Shown: positions 16,718-25,010 of the stretch, in pieces | Position numbering within the stretch: position 1 is the first letter of the stretch | Layout of the letters: each line of letters starts with the position of its first letter | NCBI RefSeq assembly: GCF_049274025.1 | Contig: NZ_JBASRV010000022.1 | Reading direction: 5' to 3' (one strand) | Origin: Miniphocaeibacter sp012841535 | Lineage (GTDB): Bacteria > Bacillota > Clostridia > Tissierellales > Peptoniphilaceae | DNA length: 64,000 bases | Translations under genes and position numbers: made by a program | Notes under the pieces: model-generated | Told to the model about the DNA's origin: nothing | The model's database searches: none | What the model saw: the letters and a program-made list of their open reading frames with translations, nothing else

Positions 16718-16739
16718 TACCACCTCTTAATAGTTATTT
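16718..16739. repeat. 22-bp direct repeat, copy 2 (GNAT start region)
   Basis: Partner of the repeat at 16097-16118; it differs by A for G at one position. It provides the upstream region and an AAGAGGTGG site for the GNAT gene at 16177-16704. Confidence 0.75.
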
Positions 16740-16743
16740 CAAT

Positions 16744-17148
16744 TTATAATACTTTTTCCATAATAATTTCATAGGGCTCATCTAACAAAGTAAATCCACC
16801 AATAGCCATATAGCCTAGTTTATTAAAAAAATGTTGAGAATATTCCCTTGATACAGTAGATGTCATAACTAGTTTATGCCCTAGTTCTTTCATGTTTTCT
16901 TCCCAATATAAAACCATTTTTCTACCATATCCTTTTTTACGATATTTTTCTAAAATATACAACATATTCATAAATGGTATTTTATCCCAAAAAAGATTAT
17001 ATCGTAACCAGCCGATTAATTCTTTATTTTCTTCTATTATATATACTCTGGAAAGATTAATTAAATTCTCTAATTCGCTTTTAACAATATATTTATCATT
17101 TTCCAGTAATATTTCAATATCACTAATAACTGCTTTACTTATTTTCAT
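16744..17148 (-). CDS. GNAT family N-acetyltransferase (short)
   Basis: The 134-residue protein has a GNAT core: an IEENKELIGWLRYNLFWDKIPFMNMLYI beta meander, the acetyl-CoA loop LEKYRKKGYGRKMV, and HFFNKLGYMAIGGFTL near the end. The ATG at 17148 follows AGGGGAAA. It is the first of two GNAT genes between the second permease (25-nt gap) and the kinase of the immunity-type operon. It is not close in sequence to the neighbouring GNAT, so they are not a recent tandem duplicate. Substrate unknown. Confidence 0.85.
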   Translation of the reverse strand: MKISKAVISDIEILLENDKYIVKSELENLINLSRVYIIEENKELIGWLRYNLFWDKIPFMNMLYILEKYRKKGYGRKMVLYWEENMKELGHKLVMTSTVSREYSQHFFNKLGYMAIGGFTLLDEPYEIIMEKVL

Positions 17149-17173
17149 ATTTTCCCCTGTAGTCTACATAAAA

Positions 17174-17923
17174 TTAAAAATCTTTTTTCTTGAATTTCCT
17201 ATAACCTATTATTAATACTACTGTTGTTATTATTATACCTGTTATCCAGACTTGTGACATAAATACAACATTTTTGTTTCCTAAATACTCTAAATTATTT
17301 AAAAATATTGTATAGGGCAAATATCCAAGAATTTTAGTTAACGGTTTAAAAATATCTGTAAATAAATTTAGTATAGGCTCTAATACTCCATATACAAATA
17401 ATAAGAATATTATAGTAGATGAATTTTTTATTTGAGATATTCCAAAAGTATATGATATTGCAAAGGCCGATATTAAAATTGGTAACATATTCAATAAAGC
17501 CATTATATAATTTTTTATTCCTGGATCTTCTGTTCCTTTAAAAAATACCTGTCCTAAAATAATAGTTAGACCTACTAGAATTATTCCCAATAGGATGTAG
17601 TATCCTGTTCCTATGAGAAATTTTGACCAAAAGATTATACTTCTACTTACTCCACCATGTATTGATGATTTTATAATATTTAAATCCTTTCCTAAAAGTA
17701 TATTGGAAACAATAAAACCAAGCATTATTATTAATGGTCCTTCACCAACTACATTTCTATATAAAAACATAATATTGTTATATTCAAAGGTAGTGCTACC
17801 CTTACCAGCTATATTTAATACTATTACAAAGGATATTATTAAAATAGATGTTATTGCCAATAATATTCCATAGGTTTTCTTTCTATTAAATCTATAAATT
17901 TCACTTTTCATGTAATTAATCAT
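17174..17923 (-). CDS. ABC-2-type permease of an immunity-type transporter (subunit 2)
   Basis: The 249-residue integral membrane protein has six predicted helices (about 19-40, 55-72, 98-125, 140-160, 168-190, 222-242) and lacks any enzymatic motif. Its start (MINYMKSEIYRFNRKKTYG) and end (KFKKKDF) closely match the permease just upstream, so the pair are paralogous subunits. With the upstream ATPase they resemble LanFEG or BcrAB systems, which expel membrane-active peptides. Start by AGGT site 7 nt before the ATG. Confidence 0.8.
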   Translation of the reverse strand: MINYMKSEIYRFNRKKTYGILLAITSILIISFVIVLNIAGKGSTTFEYNNIMFLYRNVVGEGPLIIMLGFIVSNILLGKDLNIIKSSIHGGVSRSIIFWSKFLIGTGYYILLGIILVGLTIILGQVFFKGTEDPGIKNYIMALLNMLPILISAFAISYTFGISQIKNSSTIIFLLFVYGVLEPILNLFTDIFKPLTKILGYLPYTIFLNNLEYLGNKNVVFMSQVWITGIIITTVVLIIGYRKFKKKDF

Positions 17924-17932
17924 TTTATTTAC

Positions 17933-18676
17933 CTAAAAATCTTTCTTTTTATATTTGCTATATCCTATAAAAAATACAATTGAAAATATTCCTATTCCAA
18001 CTAACCAAGCCCGTGGCATGAAAATAATTTCTTCTTTTACAAAATTAGCCTTTATTGTATCTGATATGCCCTTAGGACTTATATTGTATATTTTCTCTAT
18101 AATAATATTTAGTGAAGATGCGGCACTTAAAATAGCACCTAGAAATTCGTATATTACCAATATAAAGAGTAGGGCAAATCTATTTCCAAATATTCCTAAT
18201 ACATGGGCTATAGCTAATACAGATATTTTTATTGGAAACATGTTTACTAGGGAGACAAGATATAGTTTAAAATCATTAATATTGAAATTACCTATAAGAA
18301 CAACTCCTATTATAAAGCTAACTATTATTATTAATATTTCTAGTATTGTAAAGGATATTAAGGATATCTTAAATTTGTCTTTAAAAATTCTTTCCCTTGT
18401 AATTCCTGAATTAATTGAAGCCTTAACTACTCCTATGTCCTTGCCAAGTAAAATATCGGCAATAATTACAGCAGCTACATACATAAATGTATCCTGTGAC
18501 ATTACTATTCCAAAAAAGACCAAGCTTGTTAAGGGCTCTTTTACTGTATACTTTATATTGGAAAATACAATCCCCATTGCTACTAGGACTACTAAAGAAA
18601 GAAGAACTATTGCTGTATTCCTATAGGTTTTCTTATTATTAAAACGGTATATTTCACTTTTTATATAATTATTCAT
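17933..18676 (-). CDS. ABC-2-type permease of an immunity-type transporter (subunit 1)
   Basis: A 247-residue protein with six hydrophobic helices, beginning MNNYIKSEIYRFNNKKTY and ending YSKYKKKDF, the same pattern as the next permease. DILLGKDIGVVKASINSGITRERIF is the conserved cytoplasmic coupling segment, also present in the paralogue (LLGKDLNIIKSSIHGGVSRSIIF). A GTG at 18688 opens the frame, but AGGTGGG is correctly spaced from the ATG at 18676. The start overlaps the ATPase stop by 8 bp, so the genes are coupled. Confidence 0.82.
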   Translation of the reverse strand: MNNYIKSEIYRFNNKKTYRNTAIVLLSLVVLVAMGIVFSNIKYTVKEPLTSLVFFGIVMSQDTFMYVAAVIIADILLGKDIGVVKASINSGITRERIFKDKFKISLISFTILEILIIIVSFIIGVVLIGNFNINDFKLYLVSLVNMFPIKISVLAIAHVLGIFGNRFALLFILVIYEFLGAILSAASSLNIIIEKIYNISPKGISDTIKANFVKEEIIFMPRAWLVGIGIFSIVFFIGYSKYKKKDF

Positions 18677-19588
18677 AACTTTTCCCACCTATTAAGTCTA
18701 GAAAATACTCTTCTAAATTTTCCCCCTCAATTGTAAAGTTATATATTAAAATTCCATTACTTGCTAATTTAGCATTAATTTCAGGCGATTTTTCTAGTAA
18801 GTTATAGATAATTATTTCTGAATCTGCTAAAACCTTATATTCAATTCCTGTAAATTCACATTCTAACACCTGAGTGGCTTTAGCTGTATTGTCTACCTTA
18901 AATTTTATAGCCTTACGACTTGTAGAATATAACACTTCCTTACTTAAATCCTTAACTATTTCCCCATCTTTTACAAAAACAAACCTAGTTCCTATAGCTT
19001 CTATTTCTGTAAGAATATGGCTTGAAATCATAATTGTAACATTATTTTCCCTATTGAGTTTAAGTAATAATCTTTTAATATCATTTCTTCCTTCAGGGTC
19101 CAGTCCATTTGTTGGTTCATCTAATATTAAACAATCCGGCTTGTTCATTAAACTTAAAGCCAGCCCCAACCTTTGTTTCATTCCCATAGAATATTCTTTA
19201 AATTTTTTCTTACTTCCATGTTCTAACTCTACTATACTAAGCATTTTACTAACTATATTTTTTCCGGAATTCCCTTTTGTATTCTAAAATACTCTAAATT
19301 TTGCTCAGCTGTAAAGTCTCCAAAAAACTCCGGTGCCTCTATCATAAATCCTATTCGTTTTCTTGCTTCTAATATTTCCTTACCTGTTTTATTAAATATT
19401 TCCATTTCTCCAGATGAAGGAAAGATTTGGCCTGATAAAGATTTGAAAAAAGTAGATTTTCCAGCTCCGTTTTTCCCAATTATGCCACAGATTTCCCCTT
19501 GTTTTAATTCAAAAGAAAAATCCTTTATGGCATAAAATTCATTATATTTTTTGCTTAATTTTCTTGTTTTTATTATAATATTTTGCAT
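18669..19588 (-). pseudogene. ABC transporter ATPase (LanF/BcrA-like), split by a frameshift
   Basis: Two abutting frames make up one ATPase of about 305 residues. The first (19588 to 19253) holds Walker A GKNGAGKST and the Q-loop region and ends at P-E-K-I-stop. The second continues with V-S-K-M-L-S-I-V-E-L, signature YSMGMKQRLGLAL, Walker B CLILDEPTNGLD and H-loop SSH, to 18669. The join is a run of six T residues (19258-19263; A on the coding strand); one more A gives E-K-N-I-V-S-K-M and restores the frame. As written the transporter lacks a complete ATPase, although its permeases, regulator and kinase are intact. Assembly error, slippage-controlled expression and true inactivation are all possible. 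Confidence 0.88.
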
Positions 19589-19680
19589 TTTATATCTCCC
19601 TTTTTTATCTTAATTTCATTATAGGGAAATATTGTTTAAAAAGCTTTAAGTAAATCTTAAAGAATTCATAAGGATTAATA

Positions 19681-20361
19681 TTAATCTAAAATAAATCCTA
19701 TTCCCCAAACGGTTTTAATATATTCATCTTTTGTTACTTTTAAAAACTTCTTTCTTATATTGGATATATGTACACTAATTGTATTGTCATCTCCTAAATA
19801 CAAGCCCTTACCAATTTTTTCGAAAATATCCCTTTTAGAAAAAACCCTTTTAGGATTTTCCATTAAAAGTTGTAAAATATCGAATTCAGAAATAGTTAAG
19901 TCCATAGAATTTTCTTTTAATTTTACAATTCTTTGTTTTTTGTCTAATTTTAAATCTTTCCAAATTAAAATATTCTCTTCTTTGTTAATTGTAGTTTCCC
20001 CTCTTCTAAGTTGTACTTCTACTCTTGCCTTTACCTCTTCTTTAGCAAAAGGCTTAGTGATATAATCATCTGCACCTAAACGAAGTAGTCCTACCTTATC
20101 ATCTAAAGTGGATTTTGCAGAAATTATTATAACAGGAACTGATGAAATTTCCCTTAGTTCTCTTAAAAATTCCTCTCCGTTTATTCCCGGCAACATTAAG
20201 TCCAGTAAGATTAAATCAAATTTACCAGTCTGAAATTGTAAAAGCCCCTCTGTTCCAGAATAGGCTGAAGTAGAAACTACTCCTAAGTCCTCTAATATTT
20301 TACTTAGTAAGATATTTATTTCAACATCGTCTTCTATTATTAAAACTCTTTTATTTTCCAT
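19681..20361 (-). CDS. OmpR/PhoB-family response regulator
   Basis: The 226-residue regulator has a receiver domain (E10-D11-D12, phosphoacceptor D54 in LLDLMLPG, lysine in YITKPF) and a winged-helix Trans_Reg_C domain (about 130-225; LTISEFDILQLLMENPKRVFS, NTISVHISNIRKK, IKTVWGIGFIL). It heads the minus-strand operon with the ABC transporter, two GNATs and the kinase at 15185, its likely partner. VanR/BcrR-like regulators of this arrangement induce the transporter when a wall-active peptide is present. The ATG at 20361 is preceded by TAGGAGCG. Confidence 0.9.
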   Translation of the reverse strand: MENKRVLIIEDDVEINILLSKILEDLGVVSTSAYSGTEGLLQFQTGKFDLILLDLMLPGINGEEFLRELREISSVPVIIISAKSTLDDKVGLLRLGADDYITKPFAKEEVKARVEVQLRRGETTINKEENILIWKDLKLDKKQRIVKLKENSMDLTISEFDILQLLMENPKRVFSKRDIFEKIGKGLYLGDDNTISVHISNIRKKFLKVTKDEYIKTVWGIGFILD

Positions 20362-20396
20362 AATAATCGCTCCTAACTAATATATAAATATTAGCA

Positions 20397-20430
20397 TAAA
20401 AAAAGAGCATTTTAGAAAAATGCTCTCTTT
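20397..20430. terminator. Terminator between arcB and the immunity-type operon
   Basis: AGAGCATTTT (20406-20415) pairs with AAATGCTCT (20419-20427), with A/T-rich flanks on both sides. It ends the arc transcript on the minus strand, where TTTTTTT follows. Confidence 0.85.
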
Positions 20431-20462
20431 TATTGTAAGCTATTTTACAACAGCCCCTTTAC

Positions 20463-21458
20463 TTATTTTCCAATTGTCGCTACCATTATAGCTTTTATTG
20501 TATGCATTCTATTTTCTGCTTCATCAAAAACTTTAGAATACTTACTTCTAAAGACCTCATCTGTTACTTCCATTTCCTCTACTTCAAAATTCTCATAAAC
20601 ATCCTGAGCTACTGTAGTATTTAAATCATGAAAACTAGGTAGGCAGTGTAAAAATATTACATCTTCATTTTTAGTTCTTTTAATCATATCCATATTTACT
20701 TGATATGGTTTTAACTGATTTATTCTCTCCTCGAATTTATCTTCTTCTCCCATGGAAACCCAAACATCTGTATATATTACATCTGCATTTTCAACATCAT
20801 CTAAATTTTCAGTTAAGGTAATTTTACCACCTGTTGTTTTGTTTTCTTCTTCCATTTCCCTTACTAATTTTTCAGATGGCCATAACTCTTTTGGCGCCAA
20901 TGCAACAAAGTCCATTCCCATTTTAGATGCTCCTACTAATAATGAATTACCCATATTATTTCTTGCATCTCCAACATAAACGAATTTCACCTTGTTTAAT
21001 GGTTTATTTACATATTCTTTAACAGTTAAAAAGTCTGCTAATATTTGTGTTGGATGATAAAGGTCAGTAAGTCCATTCCAAACCGGTACAGAAGAATACT
21101 TTGCTAAGTCCTCTACTGTTTTATGGTTAAATCCCCTAAATTCAATACCGTCATAAAAGCGAGAAAGGACCTTTGCAGTATCCTCTACAGATTCCTTTTT
21201 ACCAAACTGGCTATCGGACATACCTAAAAATGTAGAATAACCACCTTCATCGGCACAAGCAACCTCAAAAGCACATCTAGTTCTAGTTGAAGTTTTCTCA
21301 AAGAGTAAAACTATATTTTTCCCTTCTAGTAGGTCACCTTTTATTCCTGCTCTTTTCTTGCTTTTTAAATCTTTTGAAAGGTTTAGTAAATATTCAATTT
21401 CTTCTGATGTAAAATCCTTTAAGGTTAAAAAATCTCTTCCTTTTAAATTTATTGGCAT
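20463..21458 (-). CDS. arcB: Ornithine carbamoyltransferase (catabolic)
   Basis: The 331-residue enzyme shows the carbamoyl-phosphate site STRTRCAFEVA (about 56-66), the HPTQILAD substrate loop, and the ornithine-site HCLPSFHD (about 271-278). With ArcA it converts citrulline and phosphate to ornithine and carbamoyl phosphate. It follows arcA with a 9-nt gap, so the direction is probably catabolic. No carbamate kinase gene (arcC) or arginine/ornithine antiporter lies in this window, so the ATP-forming step must be encoded elsewhere. Confidence 0.93.
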   Translation of the reverse strand: MPINLKGRDFLTLKDFTSEEIEYLLNLSKDLKSKKRAGIKGDLLEGKNIVLLFEKTSTRTRCAFEVACADEGGYSTFLGMSDSQFGKKESVEDTAKVLSRFYDGIEFRGFNHKTVEDLAKYSSVPVWNGLTDLYHPTQILADFLTVKEYVNKPLNKVKFVYVGDARNNMGNSLLVGASKMGMDFVALAPKELWPSEKLVREMEEENKTTGGKITLTENLDDVENADVIYTDVWVSMGEEDKFEERINQLKPYQVNMDMIKRTKNEDVIFLHCLPSFHDLNTTVAQDVYENFEVEEMEVTDEVFRSKYSKVFDEAENRMHTIKAIMVATIGK

Positions 21459-21467
21459 AATTTCCTC

Positions 21468-22682
21468 CTATATTTCATCTCTATTTATTGGCATGGACAT
21501 ACACCTTGGCCCTCCACGTCCTCTTGATAGTTCACCTGATTTAATTATATGTAATTTTACTCCATTTTCCTCTAAGATTCTATTAGTTGCAATATTCCTA
21601 TCAAAAACAATAACCTCCCTTGGTGCAATTGCCAATGTATTTGACCCATCACTCCATTGTTCTCTTGCTGCATCAACCTTGCTATTACCACCACAAGGAA
21701 TTAATTTTATATTATCTCTTTTTAAATATTTCCCTAATATATCTTCTAAAAATCCTTTTTCTGTATTTACTTTTAATTCACCATTGTAGCTAGAAATTGA
21801 ATAAACTGTAATATTTTTTTCTATTGCTGAGTGAATAGTAAAAAGGTCTTTGTCTATCATTGTAAAAACAGTATCTAAATGCATAAATTCCCTTTTTTTA
21901 GGCAACATAAAGGCTAAAACCCTTTTAAATGATGAGTTTTTATTAAATAAATTCTTACAAAATTCTTCAATGGCTTTTGGATTGGTTCTTTGTGATATTC
22001 CAATACAAATTAAGTCCTTAGACAATACTAATATATCGCCACCTTCTATAGAATACCTGTAGTTTCTATTATACAGTAGGTCTACATCCTTAAAATCCCT
22101 ATGATACTTAAGTATATATTTTCCAAATAGAGTTTCTCTATTTCTTGTTTTACTCCACATTTTATTTAAACTTACATGGTTACCTACAAATGTAAAAGGA
22201 TCTCTAATAAAGTATAAATTAGGCATAGGTTTAGTTATAAATTTCAAATTGGAAGAAACTAATTCACAAAGACTATTCTTACTTACATTCTTTATTTCTT
22301 CCCTTCTAGTTCCTTCCATTAATTTTAAGACAAGTTCTTTTTCATCTTCAAAAGAAGCCAGATACTCCCTTAATAAACTTTTTTCCCTTTCTATGTCTAT
22401 ACTATTTTCAAGAATATATTCCTCTATTAACTCTTCTTTTATATTTTTGTCTTTAATAATTTCAGCAACTAAGTCCTCTAAATAAACAACTTCTATCTTA
22501 TTCTTTTTTAACACTTCCGAGAAATAATCATGTTCCTTCTGCGCTTCCTTTAAATAGGGTATTTCATCAAATAATAATTCATCCATTAACTCCGGAATTA
22601 AATTATTTAACTCCCTACCTGGCCTATGGAGCATAACTTTTTTTAATTTACCTATTTCCGAGTAAATATTTACATTATTCAT
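21468..22682 (-). CDS. arcA: Arginine deiminase
   Basis: The 404-residue enzyme carries the ADI landmarks: NLYFIRDPF (catalytic Asp), EFMHLDTVFTMID (catalytic His and Asp), and the C-terminal SRGRGGPRCMSMP with the nucleophilic cysteine. It hydrolyses arginine to citrulline and ammonia, the first step of the ADI pathway used for ATP and acid protection. Length and motifs are complete. The ATG at 22682 is preceded by AGAGGTT and by a clear promoter with an overlapping inverted repeat. arcB follows after 9 nt. Confidence 0.95.
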   Translation of the reverse strand: MNNVNIYSEIGKLKKVMLHRPGRELNNLIPELMDELLFDEIPYLKEAQKEHDYFSEVLKKNKIEVVYLEDLVAEIIKDKNIKEELIEEYILENSIDIEREKSLLREYLASFEDEKELVLKLMEGTRREEIKNVSKNSLCELVSSNLKFITKPMPNLYFIRDPFTFVGNHVSLNKMWSKTRNRETLFGKYILKYHRDFKDVDLLYNRNYRYSIEGGDILVLSKDLICIGISQRTNPKAIEEFCKNLFNKNSSFKRVLAFMLPKKREFMHLDTVFTMIDKDLFTIHSAIEKNITVYSISSYNGELKVNTEKGFLEDILGKYLKRDNIKLIPCGGNSKVDAAREQWSDGSNTLAIAPREVIVFDRNIATNRILEENGVKLHIIKSGELSRGRGGPRCMSMPINRDEI

Positions 22683-22690
22683 ATTAACCT

Positions 22691-22732
22691 CTTTTCATTA
22701 TTATAATTATAATGAAATAGCTATACTATGTC
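22691..22732 (-). promoter_or_regulatory. arcAB promoter with overlapping inverted repeat
   Basis: On the minus strand, -35 TAGACA (22732-22727), a 17-nt spacer and -10 TATAAT (22709-22704) precede arcA. A 9-bp inverted repeat, TTTCATTAT / ATAATGAAA (22691-22699 and 22707-22715), covers the -10 box and likely transcription start. Its position and A/T-rich dyad form suit an ArgR/ArcR-type operator; the regulator identity is inference. Confidence 0.7.
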
Positions 22733-22734
22733 TA

Positions 22735-22776
22735 TAAAAAATATAGAGCAGAAAAAAATCAAATATTCTGCTCTAT
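22735..22776 (-). terminator. Terminator of the opu operon
   Basis: An 11-bp perfect stem ATAGAGCAGAA / TTCTGCTCTAT (22743-22753 and 22766-22776) followed on the minus strand by ATTTTTTAT. It ends only a few bases before the arcA -35 box. Confidence 0.85.
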
Positions 22777-22808
22777 GGTAATTAACTTATTTTATATTTA
22801 TCTACTGA

Positions 22809-23714
22809 TTATTTATTAAGACCCTCTTCCTTTATAAATTCCCTTGCCACTTCTTCTGGCGTTCTTCCCTCTACATCTATTTCATAGTCAAGTTCTTGCA
22901 TTCTAGTATCGGTAATACGGTTTTCTAATAGGTCTAAAACTTCTACTAATTCTTTATTTTCTTCTAACAAATCATTTCTACATATTGGTGCTCCATAATA
23001 TGGCGGAAATAATTCTTTGTCATCTTCCAATATGACCATATCATATTTTTTTAATAGTGAATCTGTAGCATAAACTATAATAACATCTAGTTTATTTTGA
23101 TCTATTGCATCATATAATAAAGAAGTATCCATTTTTAATGCTTCCTTAAAATCCAGTTCATATAAGTCAACCATTGCATCATATCCATCTGATAATCTTG
23201 TATAGAAAACATGATTTGCTCCAAATCTTAAATCTGAAGATATATCCTTTAATTCACTTGTTTTCCTTATATTGTATTCTTCTGCTTTACTACGTAACAT
23301 ACCTAGGGCAAAGGTATTATTTATTCCTATAGGTTTAAACATAGTAATATTATGTTCATCATTTAATTTTTCTTTAGAAATATTATAAATTTCCTCAACA
23401 CTTAGTCCTGTACTATCGGGAAGTTTAAATATTTCATTATAAGCCGTTCCTGAATATTCAACATAAATATCTATTTCTTTTTTTTCTAAGGCAGGAAAAC
23501 AAATGGAAGTCCCTCCTAGATTTTGTTTCCTTATTACTTTCAAGTCCGTATGTTCTTCTATTAATTGGGAGTAAATTTCACTAAGTAATATATTTTCAGT
23601 AAACTGTTTAGACGCTACTGTTATTTCTTTTTTACTTCCATTACAGCCAACAATTGTTACTGTAATAAGTAAGATACAAATAACCAATAGAATCTGCTTT
23701 TTAAATTTTCTCAT
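22809..23714 (-). CDS. opuCC: Osmoprotectant/quaternary-amine ABC transporter substrate-binding lipoprotein
   Basis: The 301-residue protein has a lipoprotein signal (lipobox T-I-V-G-C, Cys24) and an OpuAC/ProX-like domain starting ITVASKQFTENILLSEIYSQLIE, then LGGTSICFPALEKKEIDIYVEYSGTAY, both typical of OpuCC/OsmX proteins that bind glycine betaine, carnitine or choline. It is the last gene of a four-gene operon (ATPase, permease, permease, binding protein). Ligand among quaternary amines cannot be fixed. Confidence 0.88.
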   Translation of the reverse strand: MRKFKKQILLVICILLITVTIVGCNGSKKEITVASKQFTENILLSEIYSQLIEEHTDLKVIRKQNLGGTSICFPALEKKEIDIYVEYSGTAYNEIFKLPDSTGLSVEEIYNISKEKLNDEHNITMFKPIGINNTFALGMLRSKAEEYNIRKTSELKDISSDLRFGANHVFYTRLSDGYDAMVDLYELDFKEALKMDTSLLYDAIDQNKLDVIIVYATDSLLKKYDMVILEDDKELFPPYYGAPICRNDLLEENKELVEVLDLLENRITDTRMQELDYEIDVEGRTPEEVAREFIKEEGLNK

Positions 23715-23754
23715 TTCTTTCTCCTCTCTAGTGCTATTTAAGTAAATTAATTAC

Positions 23755-24360
23755 CTATTTACTTCTTCTACCAATACGCTTTTCTAGTGTTGAAAGTAAA
23801 ATATCGAACATTATGGCCAATAATGAAACAGGAATAGCTCCCGATAACATCATTCTTATATTTCTCGTTTGAATCCCTCTCCAAACTAACATTCCTAAAC
23901 CTCCTGCTCCTATAAGTACACCTGTTGTAGCTATACTTAAGGCTGTTATTAAGGCTAACCTAACTCCCGATAAAATTACAGGCATAGCCAATGGCAGCTC
24001 TAATTTAAAATAAATTTGCATTTCTGTCATCCCTATACCTCTACCTGCACGAATTACCCCCTTATCTACTTCTTTTATTCCCGTATATGTATTTCTAACA
24101 ATTGGAAATAAGGAGTAAAGAAATATTGAAAATATAACTGTTGAATTGTTAAGACCAAATATTAACATTAGAAAAGTAAACATCGCCAAGGTTGGAACTG
24201 TTTGGATTATATCGACAATAGTAAAAATTATTTGAGATATGGTTTTATGTTCTCTTAAAAGAGATCCTACAGGAATACCAATTAAACACCCAAATAAAAT
24301 ACCTGTAAAGACTATTTGTAAATGTACTAAAAGTGCACTACCAATATCTGAAAAATTCAT
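23755..24360 (-). CDS. opuCD: Osmoprotectant ABC transporter permease (second subunit)
   Basis: A 201-residue permease with five or six helices and the BPD_transp_1 EAA-type loop (YTGIKEVDKGVIRAGRGIGMTEMQIYFKLELPLAMPVILSG, at about 100-140). It begins within the ATGA overlap with the preceding permease (24357-24360). The two permeases share the sequence pattern of OpuCB/OpuCD and should form a heterodimer driven by the ATPase at 25003. Confidence 0.88.
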   Translation of the reverse strand: MNFSDIGSALLVHLQIVFTGILFGCLIGIPVGSLLREHKTISQIIFTIVDIIQTVPTLAMFTFLMLIFGLNNSTVIFSIFLYSLFPIVRNTYTGIKEVDKGVIRAGRGIGMTEMQIYFKLELPLAMPVILSGVRLALITALSIATTGVLIGAGGLGMLVWRGIQTRNIRMMLSGAIPVSLLAIMFDILLSTLEKRIGRRSK

Positions 24361-25010
24361 TTTCTATTCCTCCTTTTCCCATGGCTGAATTCTCTTGCAC
24401 GTTTTTCAGCTAAAGTAAGAAGTAAATTAGCAATTAATGCCAATATAGTTGCTGGTAAAGCACCTGCGAAAATCATATTGTAATTATAGGCTTGTAAGCC
24501 GGACCAAATTAAATCCCCTAGTCCACCAGCACCAATAAAAGCTGACAGCGTTGCCCAGCTTATTATATAAATAATTGAAATACGTATACCTGTAATAATT
24601 GATGGTAGGGCCAAAGGAATTTGAATATTAAATAACATTTCATTACGGCTCATTCCCATTCCTCTAGCAGCTTTAATATATTTAGGTTCTATTGTATTTA
24701 TACCCGTATAGGTATTTCTCATTATTGGAAGTAGTGAATATAAAAAAAGCACAGCAACAGCTGGTACAAAACCCAACCCTAGTATAATCATAGCAAAGCC
24801 TAATAATACTAAACTTGGAATTGTATTAATTACATTAAAAATATTAAGAACAATATTTGCAACTTTTTTATTTCTTGTAAGCAATACTCCCACTGGTAAA
24901 GCCACAAATATTCCAAGACTTAGTGCTACAATACTAATTAGTAAGTGCTGTCCTATAGCCTTACCAATCATACCCTTATTAGCCACTATAAAAGATAGAA
25001 AATCACTCAT
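24357..25010 (-). CDS. opuCB: Osmoprotectant ABC transporter permease (first subunit)
   Basis: The 217-residue permease has helices near 20-45, 55-75, 80-98, 140-160 and 185-205 and the EAA loop IEPKYIKAARGMGMSRNEMLFNIQIPLALPSI. It overlaps the ATPase gene by 8 bp and the next permease by 4 bp, so all three are translationally coupled. Family members import glycine betaine, carnitine or choline. Confidence 0.88.
   Translation of the reverse strand: MSDFLSFIVANKGMIGKAIGQHLLISIVALSLGIFVALPVGVLLTRNKKVANIVLNIFNVINTIPSLVLLGFAMIILGLGFVPAVAVLFLYSLLPIMRNTYTGINTIEPKYIKAARGMGMSRNEMLFNIQIPLALPSIITGIRISIIYIISWATLSAFIGAGGLGDLIWSGLQAYNYNMIFAGALPATILALIANLLLTLAEKRAREFSHGKRRNRK

Noticed and set aside
16097..16739. 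Target-site duplication of an insertion sequence
   Set aside because: No transposase or terminal inverted repeats lie between the copies, and 22 bp is longer than most IS duplications; the copies look like duplicated translation-start regions.
20463..22682. Complete arginine deiminase operon
   Set aside because: Only arcA and arcB are present; no carbamate kinase or antiporter gene is found next to them.
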